A stretch of DNA of 64,000 nucleotides. Origin: Desertivirga arenae. GTDB lineage: Bacteria > Bacteroidota > Bacteroidia > Sphingobacteriales > Sphingobacteriaceae. The stretch covers positions 62,001 to 126,000 of the forward strand of contig NZ_JAFEWE010000010.1 of assembly GCF_017355785.1 (NCBI RefSeq). Direction: 5' to 3'. The notes below the pieces were generated by a model, which was not told the DNA's origin, made no database searches, and worked only from the letters and a program-made list of their open reading frames with translations. The translations under genes and the position numbers were made by a program. Each line of letters begins with the position of its first letter. Position 1 is the first letter of the stretch. Below are positions 19,298-31,032 of the stretch, in pieces.

Positions 19298-20443
19298 TTA
19301 GAGATTAAATTCCTGATTAATTAGGTCATTAGACACCCCTACCTTTGGAGCTGCTTTAGAAGAATACAATTTCTCTCCATCCAGCTGCACCGGATTACGG
19401 GTGGTTAACAAGCCATTAGAACCAGTATTAATAATTTGGGTAAGTCCCGCAGAAGCAAAAGCAGGATGATTAACAGCATCCTGATATTTAAGGACATCAG
19501 CGCACCAAATCCCTTCCGTCTCTAAAACCGACAGCCATTCAGAAGTTGTCCTATTTTTCAGGGTTTGGCCAAATAAGGTCAATAGTTCATCCCTATTTTG
19601 GAAGGAAGAATCGGTATCTATGTACAAATTTGATATGTCACAACCGATAACTGAACTGATCTGAGTAAGGTTACCCATAGCCAAAGCTATATAGCCATCA
19701 GCAGTACCGTATATTCCATAAGGAGCACTTAAATAAGAATGTCCGCTCCCTTTAACCGTACTTCTTTTAGGTAGCTTCCCACTATCATTCAGGTAAGTGG
19801 TTAGAACTTCAAATTGAATATCCAGTACAGATTCCAGAAGGCTAACCTCAACAAGCACTCCCTTACCTGTTCTTGCTCTTTTTATCAAAGCAGCAAGGAT
19901 TCCTTGTGCCAAGTGATTTCCACACATGATGTCCGCCACCGAAAGCCCAAAAGGAACCGGACCGTTTTCGTCACATCCTGAAAGCCAGGTTAGACCTGAA
20001 ACCGACTGAACTAGTAGGTCCTGCCCAGGCTTACTAGCCCAGGGTCCTTCTGTTCCGTAGCCGGTAACTATTCCATAAATAACTTTTGAATTTATTGCCC
20101 GGACAGACTCAAAATCCAATCCTACCTTTTCCATCACTCCTGGACGAAAGTTGTGTGTCATGACATCAGCTTTGGATATCAATTGCTTTACCTTCTCCAG
20201 ATCTTCAGGATTCTTTAGATCAGCCGCATAAGATTCCTTGTTTCTGTTGATCGTGTGAAACAACAGGCTATCATCTTCAACAAAAAGATTCTTGATAGCA
20301 AGCTGACGACAAGCATCGCCCTTTACCGGACGTTCTATTTTGATCACGCGGGCACCCATATCAGCAAGTTTCAATCCTGCCGATGGACCAGCCAGAAACT
20401 GACAGAACTCCAACACGAGTAATCCCTCTAACGGTCTGTTCAT
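19298..20443 (-). CDS. Class III (CaiB/BaiF/Frc) CoA-transferase, copy 2
   Basis: The 381-residue paralogue of the next gene keeps the same landmarks: [44 protein letters not shown] and catalytic Asp171 in LSVADIMCGNH. Its ATG overlaps the stop of solute-binding-fold copy 2 by 4 bases (ATGA). Both CoA-transferases have the catalytic Asp, so neither looks like a degenerate partner. The adjacent MaoC-like and Gfo/Idh genes suggest a route through a CoA thioester. Confidence 0.92.
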   Translation of the reverse strand: MNRPLEGLLVLEFCQFLAGPSAGLKLADMGARVIKIERPVKGDACRQLAIKNLFVEDDSLLFHTINRNKESYAADLKNPEDLEKVKQLISKADVMTHNFRPGVMEKVGLDFESVRAINSKVIYGIVTGYGTEGPWASKPGQDLLVQSVSGLTWLSGCDENGPVPFGLSVADIMCGNHLAQGILAALIKRARTGKGVLVEVSLLESVLDIQFEVLTTYLNDSGKLPKRSTVKGSGHSYLSAPYGIYGTADGYIALAMGNLTQISSVIGCDISNLYIDTDSSFQNRDELLTLFGQTLKNRTTSEWLSVLETEGIWCADVLKYQDAVNHPAFASAGLTQIINTGSNGLLTTRNPVQLDGEKLYSSKAAPKVGVSNDLINQEFNL

Positions 20444-21600
20444 GCCATCTCTAAATTTCTGGATTTCAGATATAGTTCGTTAAGGTTGTTCAGTACCTTT
20501 CCTTCATTACCTCCTTGCATCAGGTAATCGCGTACCATATCACCAGCATGATCCTGGAAATACATATGCCCATGATATCGTGGTCTTAAAAATGCCCGTT
20601 GAAGAGCAGGAAGGGTATTTGCAAAGTAATCAGCAGTTTGCCTGTTCACCTCATCGTTTAACCATGCGCTTAAATGCCCTGGCTGACCGCCGTTTTCAAA
20701 GAACAATGTTTGCTGACACGCTGCAGAGCCAACATATTTAGCATACTCAACTGCAATATCAACGTGTTCTGAAGAGGATGAAATAGCAAGGCCCGTTCCT
20801 CCCAGCGTACTTTTTAAATTTGTCTTGCCATCCAAAGTGATCATATCATGAAAATGGAGCAATTTACGGGCATACCCTCTTCTCGAATAGTTTGAATATC
20901 CGTAAGCAAAGGGGCAATACGCAACTTCATCCGTTTGCGTCATTGCCTCATATACTTTTATCGGATTTCTTTCAAAGTTTTCTGGATCTATTTTAGTAGC
21001 CAGCTGTCTGAAAAGTTGCAAGGCTTTTGTCCCTGTTTCTTCAGAGATCACTCTGTCTTCTGCCTGACATGGGTCCTCTCCTAAAGAACAGCAGAACATG
21101 TAAAAGCTCATTAAAACATCTATAGGAATACCAGCAAAAGCCACTAATCCACGATCTGCCAGTTCAAGCAGATCTTCAAATGTTTTAGGAAGAGCAAGCT
21201 TATGCTGTTCAAAAAGATCCGGCCTGCTAGAGGCAACCGGCGTAGCAGCATCAATGGCTAAAGCCCATTGATGCCCATCATAAGAATAACTTGTACAAGA
21301 ATGACCCACAGTGTTAGCCTGTTGATCTTCGATATACTCGGCAGATAAATATTGATCAAGGGGCAGAATGGACTTGGTTTTTGCTGCGAATCCCGCCCAT
21401 GGGTGGTCAATCACTAAGAGGTCAAAACGCTTTGCCAGTTCTTCAATTGAAAAGTCAGCAAACTGTTGTAAGCTTCTTTTCTCCCATAGGATTTCTACAT
21501 CTGGATTTAACTCTGAAAATCGCTGTGCTGTTGCTACCATTGGAACAAAGCCTCGGCTATGGTTCCAGGTAATTCCTTTTAATACTTTCCTGTTCGTCAT
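20440..21600 (-). CDS. Solute-binding-protein fold without signal peptide, copy 2
   Basis: The 386-residue protein begins MTNRKVLKGITWNHSRGF, with no hydrophobic leader and no lipobox, and then shows solute-binding features: RFSELNPDVEILWEKRS, FDLLVIDHPWAGF, LGGTGLAISSSS and ENGGQPGH. It is diverged from copy 1 but has the same length and architecture. It is the first gene of the four-gene coupled module, preceded by a GC-rich hairpin. Since no ABC permease or ATPase gene is in this part of the window, it is not an ordinary periplasmic importer component. Confidence 0.82.
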   Translation of the reverse strand: MTNRKVLKGITWNHSRGFVPMVATAQRFSELNPDVEILWEKRSLQQFADFSIEELAKRFDLLVIDHPWAGFAAKTKSILPLDQYLSAEYIEDQQANTVGHSCTSYSYDGHQWALAIDAATPVASSRPDLFEQHKLALPKTFEDLLELADRGLVAFAGIPIDVLMSFYMFCCSLGEDPCQAEDRVISEETGTKALQLFRQLATKIDPENFERNPIKVYEAMTQTDEVAYCPFAYGYSNYSRRGYARKLLHFHDMITLDGKTNLKSTLGGTGLAISSSSEHVDIAVEYAKYVGSAACQQTLFFENGGQPGHLSAWLNDEVNRQTADYFANTLPALQRAFLRPRYHGHMYFQDHAGDMVRDYLMQGGNEGKVLNNLNELYLKSRNLEMA

Positions 21601-21614
21601 TGGTTTATTACAAT

Positions 21615-21636
21615 CCGCCGGACCAGAATCCGGCGG
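21615..21636 (-). promoter_or_regulatory. GC-rich intercistronic hairpin
   Basis: CCGCCGGA (21615-21622) and TCCGGCGG (21629-21636) form a perfect 8-bp stem around 6 bases in the 54-base gap between the GH2 stop and the solute-binding-fold start. No T-run follows on the minus strand, so it is a weak terminator at best; an mRNA-processing or stability element is more likely. Confidence 0.55.
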
Positions 21637-21654
21637 TATAGGTTATCTTTTTTG

Positions 21655-24948
<3,294 letters not shown>

Positions 24949-25048
24949 CTAAAGAAACCGGATTAAAAAAGTGTATGTTATAAAAAAGCAGGCTGCATAT
25001 AAACCTAAGTCACGCGTTATTCCAGGTTTATAGAACAGGTCAGTTTAG

Positions 25049-25056
25049 CAAATGTA
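25049..25056 (-). promoter_or_regulatory. Candidate -7 box for GH2 and downstream genes
   Basis: The minus strand reads TACATTTG, an exact match to the Bacteroidota -7 consensus TANNTTTG, about 100 bases upstream of the GH2 start. No convincing TTTG -33 element is found at the usual spacing. The flanking AGCAAANGTAAA pattern recurs at 33317-33328 upstream of the GH78-like gene, which supports both calls. Confidence 0.45.
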
Positions 25057-25209
25057 AATTACCCCTTAATTGGTTTTTTATACCATGTTCCCCTACTTTT
25101 ATACGATTTTACCTTCGCATTATGAGGATCAGAAAGCTTAATACAAAAGTGAGAAAACGATAACGCTACTTATAAATTTCATATTAAAGCATCAAATTTT
25201 GAAGTATCA

Positions 25210-25249
25210 ATAAGGCAGACAGTCGATAAGGAACTCCTGTCTGCCTTAT
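25210..25249 (-). terminator. Terminator downstream of SusD
   Basis: ATAAGGCAGACAG (25210-25222) pairs perfectly with CTGTCTGCCTTAT (25237-25249) over 13 bp, directly after the SusD stop at 25258. The following minus-strand sequence is only moderately T-rich. It probably attenuates read-through so that SusC/SusD are made in excess over the downstream enzymes. Confidence 0.75.
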
Positions 25250-25257
25250 CAAATTTA

Positions 25258-26799
25258 TTAATAATCATCATTCTGCACCAACTGAGGATTATTATCCAGC
25301 TCAAATTGCAGGAATGGTAAAGTATAATGTTTTTGATCAAACACTAAAGATGTTCCTGCTGGTGTTTTGAGTGTTGGAAGCTTAATATGGGCAATGTTCC
25401 AGCGTTTAAGGTCATTATAACGCTCACCCTCGAGCGCAAGCTCTACCCTTCTTTCATGGCGGATATAGTCGCGCAGTAAAGCCTGCGAATTGTATTTTAT
25501 CCGGTCAACGGCTGGCATACCAACGCGGGCCCTTATTTCATCTATAGCACCGTAAACAGTTGCGTCCGGGCCACTCACTTCATTTTTTGCTTCTGCATAC
25601 ATCAATAAAACATCTGCATATCTTAAATGGACATAGTCTTGATCGGTTTGATTAGCCGTAGTTGCCGGCTGGAATGGAGTTCTGGACAAATCGACATATT
25701 TCTCCATCATAAAACCAGTGCTGGAGATATTGGCGGGAGTAAAGGTAGCTCCGCTCGGCGTTTTCCAGATTTCGTTAGGCAGCTTCATTGTCAAATCCAG
25801 CCTAGGATCACGATTAGCGTAGGGATTAGCAGGATTGTATAATGGAGACTCTGAAGGAAGCTTACCATCTATCATTTCATAATCATCCGCCAGGTCCTTA
25901 TATGGTTGAAGTAGCGCATAATTGCCGAGTTCTAAATCCATCCCATTAAGAGCCCTTTGAATGTTATTTGGTGCAAGGTATTGGGTTGAAAAAATAATCT
26001 CCTTATTGACATTTGCATTCGCCTGACCAGCAGTTTTAAATATGCCGGCGTAGTCGTTTGCTAATCCAAAGACTTTCGAATCGATAACCGCCTGCAGCAG
26101 CGGGACAGCCTCAGCCCATTTCCGCTGGGTCATGAGAACTTTGGCTTTTAATGCTTGCGCTGATCCTTTTACAGCGTGGCCGTTGTATTTTGCGACAGGC
26201 AAATTAGTGATCGCGAAATCAAGATCTTGTTCTATGAACGCATATACCTGTTCGCGAGAACTTTTAGCAATTTTAGCAGATTCTAAGGTTTCAGGAAAAC
26301 GATCATAAATAACAACACCCCCGAAAGCGCGAACCAGGTCAAAATAAGCTAGAGCTCTGATAAAACGAACCTCCCCTTTATACACGTTTTTATTTGTTTC
26401 CGAGATTGGGGCCTTGTCAATGTTGTCAAGGAAGTAGTTACATGAGGTTACAATACGATACGGGGTACTGTACAATACTCCTATTGGAGATCCACTACCC
26501 AGGCCTGCATTGATACCACCAGTGGTTAGCTGAGCAATATTAGGAAGGAAGGAATTCTGCGGGTCACCATAAGCGTTATCACTCAAACCATCCAGATATA
26601 CCCGCTGATAACCCATAAAGTTTGCCTGAAGCCGGCCGTAAACACCAGCTAACGCTGCTTGTGCATCGGCCTCCGATGTCCAGAACGTTCCGCTTGAAGG
26701 ATCCTTTAATGGATCTTTATCTAAAAAATCTTTATTACATGAGCTTGTTCCGATGGCAGCTGCTATCAGGGAAAACAAGATTATATTTTTAATACGCAT
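25258..26799 (-). CDS. SusD/RagB-type surface glycan-binding lipoprotein, locus A
   Basis: The 513-residue protein has a lipoprotein signal (AAIGTSSCNKDFLDKDP) and the SusD helical/TPR core: SEADAQAALAGVYGRLQ, GEVRFIRALAYFDLVRAFG, YVHLRYADVLLMYAEAKNE and the C-terminal RHERRVELALEGERYNDLKRW. It caps the SusC porin and captures oligosaccharide at the cell surface. It follows SusC by 11 bases. The glycan is unknown. Confidence 0.96.
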   Translation of the reverse strand: MRIKNIILFSLIAAAIGTSSCNKDFLDKDPLKDPSSGTFWTSEADAQAALAGVYGRLQANFMGYQRVYLDGLSDNAYGDPQNSFLPNIAQLTTGGINAGLGSGSPIGVLYSTPYRIVTSCNYFLDNIDKAPISETNKNVYKGEVRFIRALAYFDLVRAFGGVVIYDRFPETLESAKIAKSSREQVYAFIEQDLDFAITNLPVAKYNGHAVKGSAQALKAKVLMTQRKWAEAVPLLQAVIDSKVFGLANDYAGIFKTAGQANANVNKEIIFSTQYLAPNNIQRALNGMDLELGNYALLQPYKDLADDYEMIDGKLPSESPLYNPANPYANRDPRLDLTMKLPNEIWKTPSGATFTPANISSTGFMMEKYVDLSRTPFQPATTANQTDQDYVHLRYADVLLMYAEAKNEVSGPDATVYGAIDEIRARVGMPAVDRIKYNSQALLRDYIRHERRVELALEGERYNDLKRWNIAHIKLPTLKTPAGTSLVFDQKHYTLPFLQFELDNNPQLVQNDDY

Positions 26800-26810
26800 G
26801 TTCTTTTCAA

Positions 26811-29800
26811 TTAAAATTTAACATTAAGTCCTGCACTGAAAATTCTTGCTTGCGGATAAGGAGGAGTACCTGTAGATATTCCTGCGCGTTCTGGATCACC
26901 AAATTCAAAATCAGTGATGGTGAAAAGGTTATCGGCAGATACATACACTTGCGCCGACTTAGACTTAACTCTGGATAGCAATTTTTGAGGTAAATTGTAA
27001 GAAAGTACTACATTTTTTAAGCGCAAATAAGACGCATCAGATAAGAAGAATGTAGACGACTGGTAACTTGTAACTCCAACATAGCTACCGGCATAAATTG
27101 CAGGTAAAGTATTAGATGGGTTGGTTGGAGTCCAGGCATTTCTCCATTTTTCAGTTGGTGCTGTACCTTGGGTAAAAGGATCTACTCCCCAACCCGTTTG
27201 ACGACTCTTAACTCCCTGAACACCCTGGAAGAATGCACTAAAGCCCCAATTTTTGTATCCTGCATTTAAGCCAAACGAGTAAATATAATCAGGATATGCT
27301 CCCTTAACGAACGTACGGTCCGCAGCGTCAACAGTTCCGTTTCCATCAAGGTCCTTCATCTTAAGATCTCCGGCTTTAGGGTTCGGATTCAAAGCATGCT
27401 TTGGATAACTTCCACTGCTGATATCAGACTCCTGGAAAATCCCATCCCATTCATACAAGTAATGTCCATCAATCTCATATCCAACATCGCGTATTGTTGA
27501 ACCCAGTGAAGGCACCTTTAGTTCAAGGATCTTATTCTTAGCTCGGGAAAGCTGACCATTAAAGCCATAACTGAAATCTCCTAATTTATTTTGGTGACTT
27601 AACTCCAATTCAAATCCCCTGTTCCGTAGTTTACCAAGATTGAATGTGGGAGCATCGAGACCCAGACTTAATGGAATAGGCTGTGGAGCTAATATATCAA
27701 AGGTCTTTTTGTTGAACCAATCAAACGTAATACCGAGCAAACCTCTCCATGCAGAGAAATCAAGACCAATGTCGGCAACGCTGGTTGATTCCCAACGCAG
27801 GCTTTGATCTCTAAAAGAATTAACCAAAGCAGCAGCCTGAGGGGTAGTATTTCCGAATGGATAGCTGCTACCGGAACTGATCGTGTTTTGATATAGATAA
27901 ACAGCGACGTCCTGATTTCCGAGAGTACCATAGGAGGCCCTTAATTTCAAATTATTGATCCAGTTAAACTTGTTGCGGACAAAATCCTCCTGGGCTACAT
28001 TCCAACCAACAGAAGCTGATGGAAATAAACCCCAGCGGTAATCTGGGGATACCTTTGAGGTTCCGTCGTAACGTAAATTTCCTTCAATTAGGTACTTTCC
28101 TTTGTAATTATAATTTACACGCCCAAAAACCGACTGAAGAGCCCATTCGTAAGGATCTGACAAAGAAGGTAACCGAGGATGAGTTGGATTGAAGTTAACA
28201 AACTCATTGGTCGTCGTATATCCCGAAATCTCATCAATTGCGGGGGCTATGGTGTTTTGCCTCCTTGCCCTTAAGGTCCTAAACCTTGTAGATAGCTGCT
28301 CATACCCGGCAAGTGCGCCAATATTATGGTCTTTTGCGATAGTCTTGTTATAGTTTAGGGTGGAATAGAATGTGGTTGTGATAGTTTTGGAATACTGATC
28401 AGTAACACCTAGTATATCAGGACCGAAGCCATTGATCTTTAAATAGTCACCGGTAACTGCGTCTCTTTCCTGCAATAAATAAACATCGTATGGAACCTGA
28501 TGCATTTTAAAAAATTCATCACCATAGTTTACAGCAACTTTAGATGACCAGGTAAAATCTTTCAGGAACTTAAGGTCCATATACGCCTGGCCATTCAGGT
28601 TATATTCCTTTGTTTGCTGGTCACCCATTAGATAATACTCCGAAACGTTCCGGTTCCTGCCTTCAAAATTATACGCCCTTGCCACCACACGACCACTTCC
28701 GTCTGGAAGATAAGGCCCATATAGCGGTCCCGTTGCGTAAACAGTTAAGGCCATAAACTCACTTCTCACTGGTGGCTCTTCCCTATTCCTGTACGTCAGG
28801 TTCATATTGGTGCCTACAGTGATATTCTTGTTAACCTTATTGGAATAGTTCAATAAGGCATTATAGCGCTTAAAGTCGTATTGTTTAAAAAAAGCCTTTT
28901 GATCAAGATAACCTAGAGATAAATTATAATTTGTCTGCTCGTTGGCTCCTGATAATGAAAGATTATGGTTAGTTACTGTCGCTGGCTTAAAGTAATAGTC
29001 AATTGCATCAAAATTTGGATACTGATTGCGATCGGTGGAGTTACGGTACTTGTCAATCTCCGACTGAGCATAATAAGTAGAAGTGTTTAGACCACTCCTT
29101 GCTGCCGCCATATTATACATCTCCATATAGTCAGCGGAGTTAGTGATCAAATCGGGTAAGCCTATAGCAGTATGCTGGCCGATATTCATACTATAATTGA
29201 CTTCTGGAGTTCCTTTTTTACCTTTCTTAGTTGTAACTAAAATAACACCATTTGCCGCCCTCGAGCCATAGATTGCAGCAGAGGAAGCATCTTTTAATAC
29301 CGTTATATTTTCGATATCATTGGGTGATAAATTATTGAGCGACCCATTTACTCCATCTATTAATACAAGAGGATTTGTACTTCCACCGAAACTTCCTCGA
29401 CCTCGAATTAAAAATTGTGGATTGTCGCGACCTGGTTCGGAGGATGGCTGTGTAACCTGTAGACCAGTAACTCGTCCCTGAAGCAAGTTCGCTGCATTTG
29501 GAGCAGGCCTCTGAGTTAATGTCTCACCAGATACTGTTGACAAGGAACCAGTAAGATTAACCCTTTTCTGAGTTCCGTATCCTACTACCACCACCTCTTC
29601 CAACGATTTTGTATCAGCACTTAAACGCACATCTACGGTTGATCTTCCATTAACTGCAACTTCCTGAGCCGCAAATCCTACAAAAGAAAAAACTAAAGTA
29701 GCGGTACCCGGAGCCGAAATCCGATAGTTTCCATTAATATCAGTTGTTGTAGTAGTTGTGCTATTTTTTACTTTAACTGATACACCGGGAAGAGTTTCCC

Positions 29801-29945
29801 CATCTGCAGCCACAACTTTTCCGGTAATCACTACTTCCTGAGAAAAAACGGGACTGGAAAGAAATAAGCTAAAAAGCGTTAAAAACAGCCACGAAGGCAG
29901 AGATTTCCTCCAATGAGCACCGGAGGCATGTCTTAAAGTTTCCAT
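26811..29945 (-). CDS. SusC/RagA-type TonB-dependent outer-membrane transporter, locus A
   Basis: The 1044-residue protein begins with a signal peptide ending at VFSQ, a carboxypeptidase-D-like domain (VVAADGETLPGVSVKVKN), the TonB-box region LEEVVVVGYGTQ, a plug domain (LKDASSAAIYGSRAANGVILVTTKKG) and a C-terminal beta-barrel ending ARIFSAGLNVKF. It imports oligosaccharides using TonB energy. It is the first gene of the long minus-strand run and is divergent from the IclR gene, with 261 bases between them. I found no exact -7 box for it in that interval. Confidence 0.97.
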   Translation of the reverse strand: METLRHASGAHWRKSLPSWLFLTLFSLFLSSPVFSQEVVITGKVVAADGETLPGVSVKVKNSTTTTTTDINGNYRISAPGTATLVFSFVGFAAQEVAVNGRSTVDVRLSADTKSLEEVVVVGYGTQKRVNLTGSLSTVSGETLTQRPAPNAANLLQGRVTGLQVTQPSSEPGRDNPQFLIRGRGSFGGSTNPLVLIDGVNGSLNNLSPNDIENITVLKDASSAAIYGSRAANGVILVTTKKGKKGTPEVNYSMNIGQHTAIGLPDLITNSADYMEMYNMAAARSGLNTSTYYAQSEIDKYRNSTDRNQYPNFDAIDYYFKPATVTNHNLSLSGANEQTNYNLSLGYLDQKAFFKQYDFKRYNALLNYSNKVNKNITVGTNMNLTYRNREEPPVRSEFMALTVYATGPLYGPYLPDGSGRVVARAYNFEGRNRNVSEYYLMGDQQTKEYNLNGQAYMDLKFLKDFTWSSKVAVNYGDEFFKMHQVPYDVYLLQERDAVTGDYLKINGFGPDILGVTDQYSKTITTTFYSTLNYNKTIAKDHNIGALAGYEQLSTRFRTLRARRQNTIAPAIDEISGYTTTNEFVNFNPTHPRLPSLSDPYEWALQSVFGRVNYNYKGKYLIEGNLRYDGTSKVSPDYRWGLFPSASVGWNVAQEDFVRNKFNWINNLKLRASYGTLGNQDVAVYLYQNTISSGSSYPFGNTTPQAAALVNSFRDQSLRWESTSVADIGLDFSAWRGLLGITFDWFNKKTFDILAPQPIPLSLGLDAPTFNLGKLRNRGFELELSHQNKLGDFSYGFNGQLSRAKNKILELKVPSLGSTIRDVGYEIDGHYLYEWDGIFQESDISSGSYPKHALNPNPKAGDLKMKDLDGNGTVDAADRTFVKGAYPDYIYSFGLNAGYKNWGFSAFFQGVQGVKSRQTGWGVDPFTQGTAPTEKWRNAWTPTNPSNTLPAIYAGSYVGVTSYQSSTFFLSDASYLRLKNVVLSYNLPQKLLSRVKSKSAQVYVSADNLFTITDFEFGDPERAGISTGTPPYPQARIFSAGLNVKF

Positions 29946-30103
29946 AAAATTTTGATTGGTTAGTAGAAATAAAAATGATGGTAAATGAAAGGGCTTAAAT
30001 GAAGCCGCGAATGTCAGCCTGATAATTCCATAGAATAATAGGTTATAAATTTGATTAGTTAGTCACCGGTCTAAAGACCTACAGCAATAAGAGAACATTT
30101 CAG

Positions 30104-30124
30104 ATATGAAACTGTTTTTCATAT
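30104..30124. promoter_or_regulatory. Candidate IclR operator (inverted repeat)
   Basis: ATATGAAA (30104-30111) and TTTCATAT (30117-30124) form a perfect 8-bp inverted repeat with 5 bases between. It sits in the divergent intergenic region, about 50 bases upstream of the IclR -7 box. Size and symmetry suit an IclR dimer site; a second small palindrome, GGTCTAAAGACC, lies at about 30068-30079. Confidence 0.45.
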
Positions 30125-30175
30125 TTAAATCTTTATCGAACTTGTAAATCTTCTGTGCAAAAACTAATCTATTAC

Positions 30176-30183
30176 TATGTTTG
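30176..30183 (+). promoter_or_regulatory. -7 box for the IclR gene
   Basis: TATGTTTG matches TANNTTTG exactly and lies 23 bases upstream of the ATG. A weak TCTG at 30152-30155, 20 bases further upstream, could serve as the -33 element. Confidence 0.5.
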
Positions 30184-30206
30184 TAGCCGACTCAACCTTT
30201 TATTAA

Positions 30207-30977
30207 ATGCCTCAAAACGAATCCAAATACCAGGCTCCTGCTTTAGATAAAGGCCTTGATATATTAGAGTATTTATCATCACAATCTGTTCCCCTCTCCC
30301 AAACGGAGATAGCAACGGGTATTAGCAGGAGTTCAAATGAGATCTACCGGATGCTTGTAAGCCTGGAAACGCGCGGTTATGTTCTGCGGGATGAAATTTC
30401 AGGGAAATACCGGCTATCATTAAAGCTTTATCATCTTTCGCATAGGCACTCACCTATAGATGAGTTATGTAAAGCTGCCCAATTTCCGATAGAAGAACTT
30501 GCCGCAGCTGTTAGACAATCCTGTCATTTAAGCATCTTATATCTCGACCAGTTAATGGTTGTCCTACACGTTAAAAGTCCAGAGCCAATAGCTCTTTCCG
30601 TGGAAGAGGGTAATCTGTTTCCCCTGCCGCTAACTGCTTCCGGGAAGGTGTTGCTTGCTTACATGCCGGCGGCAGAAAGGAACAAGCTTCTTTCAGAAAA
30701 TGCACACTATAAGGAATTTAGTGCGACTGAAAAAAGAAGCTTCTTAAACTCATTAGAGCAAATTAAAACGGAGGGGGCTTACATAAAAACGAGTGATCTT
30801 GCTGAGGGAGTAGTAGACATCTCCGTTCCCGTGGGAAATAAGGACAGCAATGTTGTTGCGTGTCTTACCGTGTCAAGACTAACAACCTTGAATATCAACA
30901 AGGGAAGAAAAAATGAGGAAATATTGAAAGAAGCGTTTTTATGCGCTGATAGAATAAGGAAGAGAATAGGATTATGA
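30207..30977 (+). CDS. IclR-family transcriptional regulator
   Basis: The 256-residue protein has an N-terminal winged helix (residues ~10-70: LDKGLDILEYLSSQSVPLSQ, then ISRSSNEIYRMLVSLETRGY) and the IclR effector domain (LTASGKVLLAYMP, SDLAEGVVDISVPV). The family senses small carboxylates or aromatic acids and either represses or activates adjacent catabolic genes. It is divergent from the SusC-headed run and is the only plus-strand gene, so it is the best candidate regulator of Block A. SusCD loci usually use HTCS, SusR or ECF-sigma/anti-sigma control, so an IclR regulator suggests induction by a downstream acid intermediate. Confidence 0.95.
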   Translation: MPQNESKYQAPALDKGLDILEYLSSQSVPLSQTEIATGISRSSNEIYRMLVSLETRGYVLRDEISGKYRLSLKLYHLSHRHSPIDELCKAAQFPIEELAAAVRQSCHLSILYLDQLMVVLHVKSPEPIALSVEEGNLFPLPLTASGKVLLAYMPAAERNKLLSENAHYKEFSATEKRSFLNSLEQIKTEGAYIKTSDLAEGVVDISVPVGNKDSNVVACLTVSRLTTLNINKGRKNEEILKEAFLCADRIRKRIGL

Positions 30978-30995
30978 TATAGAGAAATTGAATTA

Positions 30996-31028
30996 AAAAA
31001 AGAGCAGGCGTTAATCCTGCTCTTTTTT
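30996..31028. terminator. Bidirectional rho-independent terminator
   Basis: AAAAAAGAGCAGG (30996-31008), loop CGTTAAT and CCTGCTCTTTTTT (31016-31028) make a perfect 13-bp stem with an A-tract on one side and a T-tract on the other. It lies between the convergent IclR gene (stop at 30977) and the GH78-like gene (stop at 31033) and can end transcription from both. Confidence 0.92.
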
Positions 31029-31032
31029 GTTT

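Larger units (their letters stand above)
24949..25257. other. 309-base non-coding region upstream of the GH2 gene
   Basis: No coding remnant is recognised. The region holds the SusD-distal terminator (25210-25249), a candidate -7 box (25049-25056) and an inverted repeat TATAAACCT (24998-25006)/AGGTTTATA (25024-25032) with a 17-base spacer. That repeat would lie in the GH2 leader if the -7 box is used. Confidence 0.6.

Noticed and set aside
16909-21600. Ordinary ABC importer with two binding proteins
   Set aside because: Neither protein has an export signal and there is no permease or ATPase gene in the module.
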